Shown: positions 29,049-38,467, numbered from the stretch's first letter. The stretch is DNA of 64,000 nt from Prevotella sp. (GCA_017474925.1 JAFVGN010000034.1:1-64000); one strand, 5' to 3'. Translations and numbers: made by a program. The notes: generated by a model not told the origin, from the letters alone.

Positions 29049-31265
29049 CTACAGAACACTATTGTTGATGACCAGAAAACGGCCGTTGGCCATGCCTATG
29101 GTGACGCTGCCGCCGTTCTTCAGGCTGCCAAACAGGATTTCGCGCATGAGCAGGGGTTTCAGCTGCCGGGCAATGACACGATCCATCTCCCTTGCGCCAT
29201 ACTCTGCCGTGAATGCTTCTTTCAGCAGATGCTCAAAAGCCTCAGGGCTGATGTCACAGCTTACGTTCCGGCCCCAGAGTCTGGCGTCGAGCTCCCTGAG
29301 TTTCTTTTCCAGGATAAGCGTAGCCATGTCGCGGTCCATATCGCGGAATACCACGGTACCGGACAGGCGGTTCAGGAACTCGGGCTTGAACGACTTCTTC
29401 ACCTGCTTCATCATGGCCTCGCCACGACTGACATTGCCGTTGAAACCGATGCTGCTCTGGGAGGCAAACTGCGCCCCTGCGTTTGAGGTCATAATGAGGA
29501 TGACGTTGCGGAAGTCGGCCTTATGTCCTTTGTTGTCAGTAAGGCGGGCATAGTCCATTACCTGGAGCAGTATATTGTAGATGTCTTGATGTGCTTTCTC
29601 TATTTCGTCAAGCAGTAAGACACAGTTGGGAGTCTTGCGTATGGCGTCGGTGAGCAGTCCGCCGTCCTCATAGCCCACATAGCCTGCCGGTGAGCCAATG
29701 AGCTTGGCTACGGCATGCTTCTCGGCGTATTCGCTCATGTCGAAGCGTACCAGCTCTATGCCAAGCTCGTTGGCTAACACACGGGCAACTTCTGTCTTTC
29801 CCACACCCGTAGGTCCGACAAACAGCAGCGAGGCCTGGGGCTTGTTGTCGTCAAGCAGTCCTGCTCGGGACATCTGTACGGATTCTACTACCTGCCGGAT
29901 GGCCTCGTCCTGGCCATATATCTGAGAGAGCATCCTTGGTGCCAGGCTTTCCAACTGCTCGTAGTCGTCGTCCTGGGCTATGGCCAAAGCCTCTACCTTG
30001 CAGGTCTTGGCCAATACGTCGGCTATGTGTGACTTGGTGACAAGCGCAGAGCCGTCCTCCATGGCTGCTCCGGCCTCGTCAATCAGGTCGATGGCCTTGT
30101 CGGGCAGGTAGCGGTCGTTGATGTACTTGGCACTGGCCTCTACGGAGAAAGCAATGGCTTCATCGTCATACTTCACTTGGTGGAACTGCTCGTACAGAGG
30201 TTGCAACTGCTGAAGGATATGCTTGGCTTCGTCCGGGGTAGGTTCCATGATATCTATCTGCTGGAAACGACGGATGAGCCCTCTGGAACGGGAAAAATGG
30301 CGATTGTACTCTTGGTAGGTCGTTGTACCAATGAAACGAATGGCGCCTGACTCGAGGTAAGGTTTCAGCATGTTCGAGGCATCCATCGCACTGTCGCCTG
30401 TGGCTCCGGCACCAACAAGGGTGTGAATCTCGTCAATATATACGATGTTATTGCCGCTCTCGGCTTGAATGCCGTCCATGATTTGCTTGATGCGGTTCTC
30501 GAAGTCACCGCGATACTGGGTGCCAGCCAGGAGCGTACCCATGTCGAGCTGATAGATCTTGCTGCCGCGCAGCCGCTGAGGTACCTTTCCTTCTTCGATA
30601 AGCCGCGCAAGGCCCCAGATAAGTGCTGTCTTTCCCACGCCAGGCTCGCCGACATGCAGCGGGTTGTTCTTGTCGCGGCGGCACAATACCTGAATGGTGC
30701 GGCGCAGTTCCTGTTCCCTGCCTATCAGTGGGTGATGCTGCATGTAGTGGTCGTTCATGCAGGTTACCAACTGGCGCCAAGCTGCTTCCGGCTCTCGTTT
30801 GCCTGCGACGTTTTCCAAATGGTCCTGGAACTCGCAGTCGCTGATAAGCTGGCTTAGGAAGTGGCTTTCCCTGTCGCCAAGGGCTTCCTTCAGCAAATAG
30901 CAGGCCCATGACTCTTTCAGGCACAGTATGCCCATGACGAGGTGTGGCAGATCCAATGCTTCAGCACTGCTGTTGAGTACCTGCTGGCAGGCATGCTCTA
31001 TCACCTGTTCGAACTGCATGGAGGCCTCAGGCTGGTAGTCCAGACCTTCTTGGACATGTTCCTGCTTCGTTATCTGATGGAGCAGGCTGTCTGAAAACTT
31101 GTCCAGGTCATAGAAATCATTGAGTGTCTGTGCAAAATTCTTATCGCGCGTCATTGCCAGCAGCAGATGCTCAGGTGTGAAAAATGCACATCTGTCCTTC
31201 TCACAGCTTTCTATTGCTGTGTGTATGATTCTGGCTACTCTGTCTGTTTGTCTGATCTCTGCCAT
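29049..31265 (-). CDS. clpA: ATP-dependent Clp protease ATP-binding subunit ClpA
   Basis: 738 residues. N-terminal Clp_N repeats (about 1-150), first AAA domain with Walker A GEPGVGKTAL and Walker B NIVYIDEIHTLVGAG, second AAA domain with GPTGVGKTEVARVL and CVLLLDEIEKAH, and a C-terminal D2-small domain. There is no coiled-coil middle domain, which separates it from ClpB and ClpC, and ClpS lies just upstream (6 bases), supporting ClpA. It unfolds substrates for ClpP, including N-degron proteins from Aat and ClpS. Confidence 0.95.
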   Translation of the reverse strand: MAEIRQTDRVARIIHTAIESCEKDRCAFFTPEHLLLAMTRDKNFAQTLNDFYDLDKFSDSLLHQITKQEHVQEGLDYQPEASMQFEQVIEHACQQVLNSSAEALDLPHLVMGILCLKESWACYLLKEALGDRESHFLSQLISDCEFQDHLENVAGKREPEAAWRQLVTCMNDHYMQHHPLIGREQELRRTIQVLCRRDKNNPLHVGEPGVGKTALIWGLARLIEEGKVPQRLRGSKIYQLDMGTLLAGTQYRGDFENRIKQIMDGIQAESGNNIVYIDEIHTLVGAGATGDSAMDASNMLKPYLESGAIRFIGTTTYQEYNRHFSRSRGLIRRFQQIDIMEPTPDEAKHILQQLQPLYEQFHQVKYDDEAIAFSVEASAKYINDRYLPDKAIDLIDEAGAAMEDGSALVTKSHIADVLAKTCKVEALAIAQDDDYEQLESLAPRMLSQIYGQDEAIRQVVESVQMSRAGLLDDNKPQASLLFVGPTGVGKTEVARVLANELGIELVRFDMSEYAEKHAVAKLIGSPAGYVGYEDGGLLTDAIRKTPNCVLLLDEIEKAHQDIYNILLQVMDYARLTDNKGHKADFRNVILIMTSNAGAQFASQSSIGFNGNVSRGEAMMKQVKKSFKPEFLNRLSGTVVFRDMDRDMATLILEKKLRELDARLWGRNVSCDISPEAFEHLLKEAFTAEYGAREMDRVIARQLKPLLMREILFGSLKNGGSVTIGMANGRFLVINNSVL

Positions 31266-31271
31266 AATGGT

Positions 31272-31580
31272 TTATTCTTCCTCAGGTTCAACGGTCAATC
31301 GTAATGGATAGTTTTTCTGCCGTGCCATGTTGATGGCCTTGCGAGTCTTTGATATGGCGATGTCGTAGGTGTAGATGCCTACGACGGCCTTGTCGGAGTG
31401 GTGTACCTGAAGCATCAGTGCGTTGGCTTCTTCCTCGCTCTTGAAGAATATCATTTTCAATATCATCACTACAAAATCCATCGTTGTGAAGTCGTCGTTG
31501 TAGATGATGACCTTGTAGCGTCGGGGCTCCTTGAGGTCCGTACGCTGCCGAACACTTAATTGTGACTGTTCTTTTGCCAT
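31272..31580 (-). CDS. clpS: ATP-dependent Clp protease adaptor ClpS
   Basis: 102 residues from MAKEQSQLSVRQ; an upstream extension of 15 codons overlaps the hairpin at 31598-31626 and is not used. ClpS motifs: YKVIIYNDDFTTMDFVV (N-degron pocket with the Asn-Asp pair), the HHSDKAVVGIYTYDIA segment, and a C-terminal Glu-rich tail. It binds N-terminal aromatic or Leu residues and hands proteins to ClpA. Translated 6 bases before clpA. Confidence 0.93.
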   Translation of the reverse strand: MAKEQSQLSVRQRTDLKEPRRYKVIIYNDDFTTMDFVVMILKMIFFKSEEEANALMLQVHHSDKAVVGIYTYDIAISKTRKAINMARQKNYPLRLTVEPEEE

Positions 31581-31597
31581 TGTGTTACAGATAGAAT

Positions 31598-31626
31598 AGT
31601 GGGGAACACGCATGTTGCTCCCCACT
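31598..31626 (-). terminator. Hairpin between ompH and clpS
   Basis: AGTGGGGA (31598-31605) pairs perfectly with TCCCCACT (31619-31626), and ACA/TGT can extend the stem inward. On the minus transcript it follows the OmpH-like stop by about 25 bases and precedes the clpS start by 17. The tail (ATTCTATCT) is only partly U-rich, so it may be partial termination. Confidence 0.5.
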
Positions 31627-31650
31627 GATTCTTATACATGTTGCGAAGTT

Positions 31651-32154
31651 TTACTTCAGTCCGAGCTTGGCTTTAACCTGTGGGGTGACATCGGTAGACA
31701 GTGTGGTGCTGATGTAGGGGATGCCGCCAGAAAGATCCATAATGTAGACATAGCCGCCAGCCTGACCTACTTCCTTGATAGCGTTAAGAACCTTAGTCGT
31801 GATGACTTGCATCTTCTCAGACTGTTCCTTGGCCAGAGCCTGCTGATTGTCCTGATAGCTCTGCTGAATCTTCTGGTACATCTCCTGCAGTTCCTGTTCG
31901 CGGCGCTGCTTGATGTTGGCAGGAAGGGTGGCCTGCTCCTTTTCATAAGCCTCAGACTTCTTCTGCAATTCCTCCTGCATGGACTTCAGGTCGGCCTCAT
32001 ACTGCTTGGTAAGAGCCTCGATGTCGGTGCGGGCCTTGGTGAACTCAGGCATGGCCTGAACGATTTCCTGTGAATTGACGTGACCGAACTTCTGTGCATT
32101 GGCGGTAGTGAAGCCGCAGACGGCGCAAATAGCGCAAAGAATGATTTTTTTCAT
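31651..32154 (-). CDS. OmpH/Skp-family periplasmic chaperone (copy 2)
   Basis: 167 residues with a signal peptide ending TTANAQ. Then FGHVNSQEIVQAMPEF and a long charged coiled-coil region (about 45-120), ending in a compact segment (AGGYVYIMDLSGGIPYI). Skp-type chaperones form trimers whose coiled-coil arms hold unfolded outer-membrane proteins. It lies 64 bases after a second ompH and just downstream of bamA, the standard Bacteroidetes order. Confidence 0.9.
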   Translation of the reverse strand: MKKIILCAICAVCGFTTANAQKFGHVNSQEIVQAMPEFTKARTDIEALTKQYEADLKSMQEELQKKSEAYEKEQATLPANIKQRREQELQEMYQKIQQSYQDNQQALAKEQSEKMQVITTKVLNAIKEVGQAGGYVYIMDLSGGIPYISTTLSTDVTPQVKAKLGLK

Positions 32155-32218
32155 AATTTTTGTTTTGTTGTTTATTATTGTTGCTAATTTCCTATCATGT
32201 CAAAATGACTTGGTGTAC

Positions 32219-32764
32219 TTAGTTGGAATATCCTAATTTTGAGAGAATCTCGTTGGAGATATCTATTTTGGGCGAGCCGAAGATGATGCCTTGGTCGCTG
32301 GCGCGGTCTAATACGAGCTGGTATCCTCGCAGGTCAGCCACTTCCTTTACGGCATTGTACACTTCCTCCTGAATAGGGGTCATGAGCGAGGTCCGCTTCT
32401 TGAAGAGCTCACCCTGCGGGCCGAAGTATTTCTTCTTCAGCTCAGCTGCTTCTTTCTCTTTCTCCATGATAGCATCCTGACGGGCCTTTTTCTGTTCCTG
32501 AGATAAGAACACAACCTCGTTCTGGTAGTTCTTATAGAGGGTCTGTGCCTCAATTTGTAAGGCATCGACCTCAGCCTGCCACTTCTTCGACACTTGGTTT
32601 AGCTGCTCGTTGGCACGCTCGTAAGCAGGAATGTTCTTGAAGATGTAGTCCATGTCGACGAGAGCAAACTTTTGTGCCATAGAGTGAAGGGTGAAGAGTG
32701 AAGAGTGAAGAATCATTAGCAATGCTAATGTCATCAGTCGTCTTAGGATTAAATTCTTTTTCAT
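32219..32764 (-). CDS. OmpH/Skp-family periplasmic chaperone (copy 1) with a repeat-encoded signal peptide
   Basis: 181 residues. The mature part is typical: FALVDMDYIFKNIPAYERAN, a coiled-coil arm, and a C-terminal GYQLVLDRASDQGIIFGSP. The signal peptide (about 1-31) is odd: its hydrophobic part MILHSSLFTLHSMAQ is encoded by the GTGAAGAGTGAAGAAT-type repeat at 32681-32713. The repeat still yields an acceptable hydrophobic segment and an AxA-like SMAQ end, so export may be preserved. It lies 90 bases after bamA. Confidence 0.9.
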   Translation of the reverse strand: MKKNLILRRLMTLALLMILHSSLFTLHSMAQKFALVDMDYIFKNIPAYERANEQLNQVSKKWQAEVDALQIEAQTLYKNYQNEVVFLSQEQKKARQDAIMEKEKEAAELKKKYFGPQGELFKKRTSLMTPIQEEVYNAVKEVADLRGYQLVLDRASDQGIIFGSPKIDISNEILSKLGYSN

Positions 32765-32855
32765 TTCTTTGTATATTAATATATTAAGAAGAGCTCGAGC
32801 CCCGAGTGCGGAAGCAAAAAAAATTCTTCACTCTTCACCCTTCACTCTTCACTTT
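32681..32855. repeat. Inverted pair of GTGAAGAGTGAAGAAT repeats around the start of ompH
   Basis: The arm at 32681-32713 (AGAGTGAAGG then GTGAAGAGTGAAGAGTGAAG and AAT) matches the reverse complement of 32823-32855 in 30 of 33 positions. The enclosed ~110 bases include the ompH start codon. The right arm touches the bamA stop codon at 32855. The same repeat pair recurs inside the glycerol kinase gene (61484-61594). Confidence 0.8.
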
Positions 32856-35533
32856 TAAAATTCCTGTCCGAGTATGAAGTGGAACTGGCTTCCGCCCTTG
32901 CTGGAGTTGCCATAGGCGCGGTCGAATCCGTAAGCCCAGTCGATACCCATCAGACCTACCATTGGCAGGAATATGCGTACACCGATACCGGCAGAGCGCT
33001 TGATGTCGAAGGGGTTGAAGTCGTGAGTCTCTGTCCATGCATTACCGCCTTCGAGGAAACCGAGTCCATAGATTGTCGTGTTGCCGAGCATGAATGGGTA
33101 GCGCAATTCTAACGTAAAGCGGTCATAGGCATAGCCTGCAGCACCATAGGGTGTCAGCGAACCATTTTCGTAGCCACGAAGTCCGATGGTTTCCTCTGCG
33201 TAGCTTGTGGAGTAGCCGCTCATGCCGTCACCACCCATGTAGTATGTTTCGAAGGGCGACTTCTTGTCCTTGTTGTAAGAACCCAAGATACCAAATTCGA
33301 AGCGTGTCATCAGCACGAAGCATTTCTGTGCACTGGATAGTGCGGTATAGGTCTTTGTCTTGAATTTCCACTTGTGATATTCAATCCAACGGTATTTCTC
33401 CTGCTGTTCATCGTAATAGCGGTCGATGTCGGTGTTGTACGTTTCAGCTGTAGCCAGCGAACCATAGTCCTTGTTGTCGAAGAGCGACCAGGGTGGGGTG
33501 AGTGTCACTGATGCCAGGAACTCAGAACCACGGCGCGGGAAGAGCTGGTTGTCGGTTGAGGTACGCGACAGGGTGAGTCCCAGGTTGACGTTGTTACAGT
33601 TACCGTTTCTGATGATGAAGTAGCTCCAGTCGCGCAACATATAGCGTGTATAAGCCAGCTGCATGGAGAGCTGGAAGTAGTCGTCAGGCCAACGCAGGCG
33701 CTTACCCCATCCAATGGATGCACCAAACAGCTCGATATACTTGTCCTCATCGTAGAGCGATGTCATGTCATAATACCCGCTGTTGTAGCTACCCATGCCA
33801 TAGGCATAGTTGTAGTAGTTGTTCATCCATGCCGAGTTGCGGTAGGTACTAGAGATATCGGTCTGCTTGGAGAAGAAGGCGTTCACGCTAAATGCATTGG
33901 GTCGCTTTCCACCGAACCATCCCGTCGAGTAACCGGTAGATATGGAGTAGTAGTAGCTACCATTGGACTGGAACGACAGTGACAGTTGCTCGCCGTCGCC
34001 AATAGGCAGGATGCCACGATGCATACGGTTCTTGCCAAAGAGGTTACGCATGGAAAAGTTAGTTAGTTTGATACCCACACGTCCAATGATACCTGTCTGT
34101 CCCCAACCGAGTGAGAACTCGAGCTGGTCGTTGGACTTGGACTGCAACTCCCAGTTGATGTCAACCGTACCGTCTTCGTAGTTGGGCTTAACGTCAGGAT
34201 TAATCTTTTCCGGGTCGAAGAAACCCATGGAGGCTATTTCACGAACAGAACGCTCAATGGCACTCTTGGAGAACAGGTCTCCAGGCTTAGTACGCAGCTC
34301 ACGGCGTACCACCTCTTCGTAAAGACGGTCGTTACCATAGATGCGTATGTGGCTGAGGTGTGCCTGGGTTCCTTCCTGAATGCGCATCTCAAGATCGATA
34401 GAATCGCCGACAATGTTGATTTCTGTTGGGTCGAGGTTGTAGAAAAGGTAACCGTTGTTCCAGTAGTAGTTGCCCACGGCGTCTTCATCTTCCTTTAGAC
34501 GCTTGTTCATCTTCTTCTGGTTGTATACGTCACCCGTCTTCATGTCGAGTACGGCATTCAAGTAGTCGCTGTTAACAACGGTATTGCCCACCCATGTGAT
34601 ATTGCGGATGTAGTATTTTTGTCCTTCGTCGATTTTGACATAGACGTTGACGTGCTTCTCGTCGACTGTCCAAACGGAGTCTTCAAGAATGGCAGCATCG
34701 CGGAATCCTAACTCATTGTACTTGTCTATCAGGGTCTTCTTGGCCTCTTCGTAGCGTTCGGGAGTATACTTCTTGGCCTTGAACATAGTGCTGAACTTAC
34801 CAGCTTCATTAATCTTTCCAAAAGCTCCCTTCTTAAACATATTACCCTTGATTTTGCTGTCGGACAGCAGCTGGTTGCCTTCAAAGATGATTTTGCGCAC
34901 CTTCATTTTGCTCTTCTTGTCGACATTGATATCGAGGATGACCTCGTTTTTGCCAGACACGTCGTCTCGCTGCACAATGTCGATTTCTGCATTCTTGTAA
35001 CCCTTGTCGTCGAAGTATTTCTTGGCAAGAATCTTAGCGCGGTCAATCATGTTGGGTGTAATCTGTGCACCTCTCATGATGCCCAACTTAACCTCCATGT
35101 CCTCACGTTCCGACTTTTTCAAGCCATTGTAGTTAATGGCGCTGACGCGTGGTCGGGTGGCCAGATGGATACAAAGATACACTTTGGAGCCTACAATGGA
35201 GTCTGCGGTGATAGAAGCCCTTGAAAAAAGTCCATGCTTCCAGTAGCGTTTGATGGCCTCGGTAATCTCTGTACCAGGAACGCTGATGGATTGTCCGACG
35301 GAGAGGCCTGACAGTCCAATGAGCACATAGTCTTCATACCCCTCCACACCCTTTACGGTTATACCGCCTATTTCACATTGACGCGGTGTTCCGGCATAAG
35401 AAATGTCTGGGTTGACAATGACATCCTGGGCATAGGAAGTGATGGCTGATAGATGACAAGTGAAAAGTACCAAAAGTAACTTGGCACCTGTCTTGATGGT
35501 CGCTTCCTTATATTTCAATATATCCAATAGCAT
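32855..35533 (-). CDS. bamA: Outer membrane protein assembly factor BamA
   Basis: 892 residues, signal peptide ending ITSYAQ. The N-terminal half carries successive POTRA domains (for example ITVKGVEGYEDYVLIGLSGLS, KVRKIIFEGNQLLSDSKIKG, YIRNITWVGNTVVNSDYLN, LSHIRIYGNDRLYEEVVRREL). The C-terminal half is a 16-strand Omp85 barrel with the conserved SLGWGQTGIIGR, GLRGYENGSLT (the VRGF/Y motif) and the terminal FHFILGQEF. It inserts barrel proteins into the outer membrane with the adjacent OmpH/Skp chaperones. The start follows uppS by 20 bases filled with a heptamer repeat. Confidence 0.95.
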   Translation of the reverse strand: MLLDILKYKEATIKTGAKLLLVLFTCHLSAITSYAQDVIVNPDISYAGTPRQCEIGGITVKGVEGYEDYVLIGLSGLSVGQSISVPGTEITEAIKRYWKHGLFSRASITADSIVGSKVYLCIHLATRPRVSAINYNGLKKSEREDMEVKLGIMRGAQITPNMIDRAKILAKKYFDDKGYKNAEIDIVQRDDVSGKNEVILDINVDKKSKMKVRKIIFEGNQLLSDSKIKGNMFKKGAFGKINEAGKFSTMFKAKKYTPERYEEAKKTLIDKYNELGFRDAAILEDSVWTVDEKHVNVYVKIDEGQKYYIRNITWVGNTVVNSDYLNAVLDMKTGDVYNQKKMNKRLKEDEDAVGNYYWNNGYLFYNLDPTEINIVGDSIDLEMRIQEGTQAHLSHIRIYGNDRLYEEVVRRELRTKPGDLFSKSAIERSVREIASMGFFDPEKINPDVKPNYEDGTVDINWELQSKSNDQLEFSLGWGQTGIIGRVGIKLTNFSMRNLFGKNRMHRGILPIGDGEQLSLSFQSNGSYYYSISTGYSTGWFGGKRPNAFSVNAFFSKQTDISSTYRNSAWMNNYYNYAYGMGSYNSGYYDMTSLYDEDKYIELFGASIGWGKRLRWPDDYFQLSMQLAYTRYMLRDWSYFIIRNGNCNNVNLGLTLSRTSTDNQLFPRRGSEFLASVTLTPPWSLFDNKDYGSLATAETYNTDIDRYYDEQQEKYRWIEYHKWKFKTKTYTALSSAQKCFVLMTRFEFGILGSYNKDKKSPFETYYMGGDGMSGYSTSYAEETIGLRGYENGSLTPYGAAGYAYDRFTLELRYPFMLGNTTIYGLGFLEGGNAWTETHDFNPFDIKRSAGIGVRIFLPMVGLMGIDWAYGFDRAYGNSSKGGSQFHFILGQEF

Positions 35534-35555
35534 CGTTTATCGTTTATCGTTTATC
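35533..35555. repeat. Tandem heptamer (ATAAACG)3 at the uppS-bamA junction
   Basis: TCGTTTATCGTTTATCGTTT followed by ATC gives three 7-base units on the plus strand between the uppS stop and the bamA ATG. It begins at the bamA start codon, so copy number would change only the spacing between the two genes. Confidence 0.75.
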
Positions 35556-36339
35556 ACTTCTCGTTTCTTACTTCTTCCTCTACCTGTGCTTCGGTCTTGC
35601 CAAAACGGCGCTGACGGCGCTGATAGCTCTCGATGGCCTTGTGTAAAGCTTCTTCGTCGAAGTCTGGCCAATAGGTGTCACAAAAGTATAGCTCCGAGTA
35701 GGCAATCTGCCAAAGTAGATAGTTCGAGATACGCAGCTCGCCGCCTGTACGGATGAGCAGGTCAGGGTCTGGCATGAAGCTGGTTTGCAGGTGACGGCTT
35801 ACAAAGTCTTCCGTGATGTCCTCGGCTCGCAGACCTCCTGATTTCAGATTCTTGAAAATGTTACAAGGCTGTTCTTCCAGGTCATGCACTTCGGTTATAA
35901 TCTGTCGTACGGCTTCAGTAATCTCCCAACGGCTGGAGTAGCTCAATGCCACCACCATTGTCATGGCATTATTCTGGGCAGTGTGTTCCTCAGTATCTTT
36001 CAGTTTCTGCTGCACATCATCGGGTAGTCGCTTGGTGTCGCCGATGACACGGAAACGCACATTGTTCTTCATGAATATCTCATCCTCCAGCGACGTAAGC
36101 ACCAAGCCCATTAAGGCAGAAATCTCGTCGGCTGGCCGGTTCCAGTTTTCTGTAGAGAAGGTATATAGCGTCAGATACTTTACTCCCAGGCGAGTACACT
36201 CAGAAGTAATGCGGCGTACTGCTTCTACTCCAGCTTTATGGCCGTAGCTGCGCTCTTTACCCCGTTCTGTTGCCCAGCGCCCATTGCCATCCATGATGAT
36301 AGCTATATGCTGGGGAATGTATTTTAATTCATAGTTCAT
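35554..36339 (-). CDS. uppS: Isoprenyl transferase (undecaprenyl diphosphate synthase)
   Basis: 261 residues, cytoplasmic. Cis-prenyltransferase motifs: [20 protein letters not shown] (catalytic Asp and diphosphate-binding Arg), [36 protein letters not shown] and [22 protein letters not shown] near the end, with [10 protein letters not shown]. It makes the C55 lipid carrier for peptidoglycan and surface glycans. It stands between the DUF6089 gene (16 bases upstream) and bamA. Confidence 0.95.
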   Translation of the reverse strand: MNYELKYIPQHIAIIMDGNGRWATERGKERSYGHKAGVEAVRRITSECTRLGVKYLTLYTFSTENWNRPADEISALMGLVLTSLEDEIFMKNNVRFRVIGDTKRLPDDVQQKLKDTEEHTAQNNAMTMVVALSYSSRWEITEAVRQIITEVHDLEEQPCNIFKNLKSGGLRAEDITEDFVSRHLQTSFMPDPDLLIRTGGELRISNYLLWQIAYSELYFCDTYWPDFDEEALHKAIESYQRRQRRFGKTEAQVEEEVRNEK

Positions 36340-36355
36340 AGCTTACAATTACATA

Positions 36356-37120
36356 TTAGTCATTATCATTGTGACATGTCTTGCATTTTGCCCATAGGTC
36401 GTATGTCACAGAAACCCGTAGCTGACTATAGCAGTCCGTGTTCTTGAACATGCCGCTACTCTTGATGCCGTAGGGGTCTTTAACGCCGTCCAAAAGGTCG
36501 CTGGTAGAGAAATGTATAGTCCACTCGACACCGAGATTCAGACGGTCACCGATTTTGTATTTGACACCACCTCCCAATGGGATGTTCATCGCCATTTCCG
36601 TGGTGTTTGTTGTGTTGGGTTTGGCTATGGACATACCCATACCTATATATATATAAGGTGTCAGCCTCTTTGCACCTCTGTACTCCTCGCCCGTACCATA
36701 CGGCCAGAAGTTGTATTCATATCTCAATCCTACATCGACTAAGCTGGTCTTAAAGCTATAGTATGTGATGTCAGGGTAGTATGTCTTGGCATTGCTTGAC
36801 GAGCCTTTCAGCTGTCCGTAGCTCATGTTCAGAGCCAGTGCCATTCGTGGATCAAAGCGGTATTTCGCCAAGATAGAACCCATGGGTTGAATCTCTTTGA
36901 AAAGGTTGCCGTTGAAGTCGCCTAAGTAGGTTAATGCACCTATGCCGCCACCAATCTCTAAACGATACTCTGGCTGATTCTGGGCATTGGCATTGAGCGT
37001 GAAGAACACAGTTTGTAGCGTGAAGAGTACTGCGTAACGAAGCACGCAGCCCAACCGTTTGTATTTGTGTCTTGTTTCTGCACCATTCATGATGGGCATA
37101 GCATCTTTCACACGCTTCAT
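36356..37120 (-). CDS. DUF6089-type outer-membrane beta-barrel protein
   Basis: 254 residues from MKRVKDAMPIM; Mets at 37099 and 37090 are also possible and give a more normal signal peptide (ending LNANAQ). The mature region has barrel-like alternation and Gly/aromatic motifs: YRLEIGGGIGALTYLGDFNG, KYRFDPRMALALNMSYGQL, VGLRYEYNFWPYG, TPYIYIGMGMSI and RVSVTYDLWAKCKTC. The family sits beside uppS-bamA in Bacteroidales and probably belongs to outer-membrane assembly, but its role is unproven. A longer frame overlaps the previous gene and is not used. Confidence 0.8.
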   Translation of the reverse strand: MKRVKDAMPIMNGAETRHKYKRLGCVLRYAVLFTLQTVFFTLNANAQNQPEYRLEIGGGIGALTYLGDFNGNLFKEIQPMGSILAKYRFDPRMALALNMSYGQLKGSSSNAKTYYPDITYYSFKTSLVDVGLRYEYNFWPYGTGEEYRGAKRLTPYIYIGMGMSIAKPNTTNTTEMAMNIPLGGGVKYKIGDRLNLGVEWTIHFSTSDLLDGVKDPYGIKSSGMFKNTDCYSQLRVSVTYDLWAKCKTCHNDND

Positions 37121-37134
37121 TTGCCGGCTTTTAC

Positions 37135-38433
37135 TTACTCTTGTACAACCCACCCGAGTTTATTGAGGCGCCCCCTCCATATTTGACCCGTTTTTCCGCA
37201 GAAGAGCCATAGGTTATTGTCATCGTCTCTAGCCATGGCCATGGAGTTGGTGGTGTCGTCGAATGCATCGGGCAATTGGTAACTTTTGTTGGCTTTCCAG
37301 GTGATGCCGTCATCACGGCTCTGGTATATTTGTGTATAGGCAGGACTGGCATCATCGGTACCGATAATTTCTCCTCCGATTGCCAAAATCCCATCGTCGT
37401 ATGCTACAAGGCTTAGGTTCTCCAGACGTGGCAGTGTGTATTGGTTGTTTTCCGAACGATCCAGATATGTCCAAATGCCTTCTGGCGTATATTCATCATT
37501 GTCGACAATTTTACGCCAAACCATGGCAATTGTCTCTTGCGGATATTCTTCTTTAGAGCGGTTGCCAACCATGAGCGCATATTCAGTATTCTCAGCATAT
37601 TCCAATGGATAGCTAACAAAAGCGATATCGCGGACTGGCAGCATCGAAGGGTCCTCGTCCAAGATGTCTTCTTCCCACGTTGTTCCACCATCGCGTGAAA
37701 TCATCAGTTTGTTGTCTGTCGAGAGCGCATAAATCTCTTCTTTTGTGGCCCCTATCCAGCACTTGATGCCTTCAGGCAGCTCATTGCTGGAAGCAGATAC
37801 TGGAGTCAGCTTACCTTCTTTATCAACATAAAATGTGATATTTTCCTCCCCGATGTCGCCGGCTACATACATCTGGCCATTCCAAAAATGTGCTTTTAGG
37901 TTAGTAAGCATTTGCAGCTCCTCGCTGTCTGCCAGCTGGTGCCATACAAAATCACTACCTTCTTCCTTGTGGACATTGACATTGACCAGATATTCAGTAT
38001 TGTTGCCTGTGTTATCGCTTGAATAGACGATGAACTTACGTTGGCTCGTAAAGTTGATGGTGTCTGAGGAGCTATATATATACAAAACGTTTTCGTCCTC
38101 CACATCCTGAATGAATAAGTTGCCATAGTTTTTTGTGTTAACTGTGCAGAGCACATGGGCTACGTCCGTCCCAATAGGCAGCGAATCAGTATTATAGATA
38201 AGTTTTAGATTCTGGTCGATATGGAAACGATAGCTGCTGCCATTAATCGTTTTCTTGACAATGGAGTCTGTGCCATCCTTTTTGGTCTGGTGCTGATAAC
38301 GGGTCAGTGTACCCAATGTGAACGACGTGATGGCTGCGTCGTTATAAGATGCTGTATCGCTGCTTGAATTCAAACACGAAGTCATGACGGCAATCGTCGT
38401 CAACAGCATACATATAGTTTTTATTTGTCTCAT
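37135..38433 (-). CDS. DUF6242-type lipoprotein with propeller-like repeats
   Basis: 432 residues from MRQIKTICMLL, with a lipobox ending VMTSC. After a beta-rich N-terminal domain (about 30-150) come BNR/sortilin-like motifs MISRDGGTTWEED and IYQSRDDGITWKANKSYQ, typical of beta-propellers. The upstream in-frame start is rejected because the -7 element TAAATTTG lies inside that extension. It heads the minus-strand block DUF6242-DUF6089-uppS-bamA-ompH-ompH. Function unknown; surface or periplasmic location expected. Confidence 0.8.
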   Translation of the reverse strand: MRQIKTICMLLTTIAVMTSCLNSSSDTASYNDAAITSFTLGTLTRYQHQTKKDGTDSIVKKTINGSSYRFHIDQNLKLIYNTDSLPIGTDVAHVLCTVNTKNYGNLFIQDVEDENVLYIYSSSDTINFTSQRKFIVYSSDNTGNNTEYLVNVNVHKEEGSDFVWHQLADSEELQMLTNLKAHFWNGQMYVAGDIGEENITFYVDKEGKLTPVSASSNELPEGIKCWIGATKEEIYALSTDNKLMISRDGGTTWEEDILDEDPSMLPVRDIAFVSYPLEYAENTEYALMVGNRSKEEYPQETIAMVWRKIVDNDEYTPEGIWTYLDRSENNQYTLPRLENLSLVAYDDGILAIGGEIIGTDDASPAYTQIYQSRDDGITWKANKSYQLPDAFDDTTNSMAMARDDDNNLWLFCGKTGQIWRGRLNKLGWVVQE

Positions 38434-38459
38434 GAGTTGAATGAATTCAAATTTGGGTG

Positions 38460-38467
38460 CAAATTTA
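38460..38467 (-). promoter_or_regulatory. Promoter -7 element for the DUF6242-uppS-bamA block
   Basis: TAAATTTG on the minus strand, 26 bases before the chosen ATG at 38433. Confidence 0.5.
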
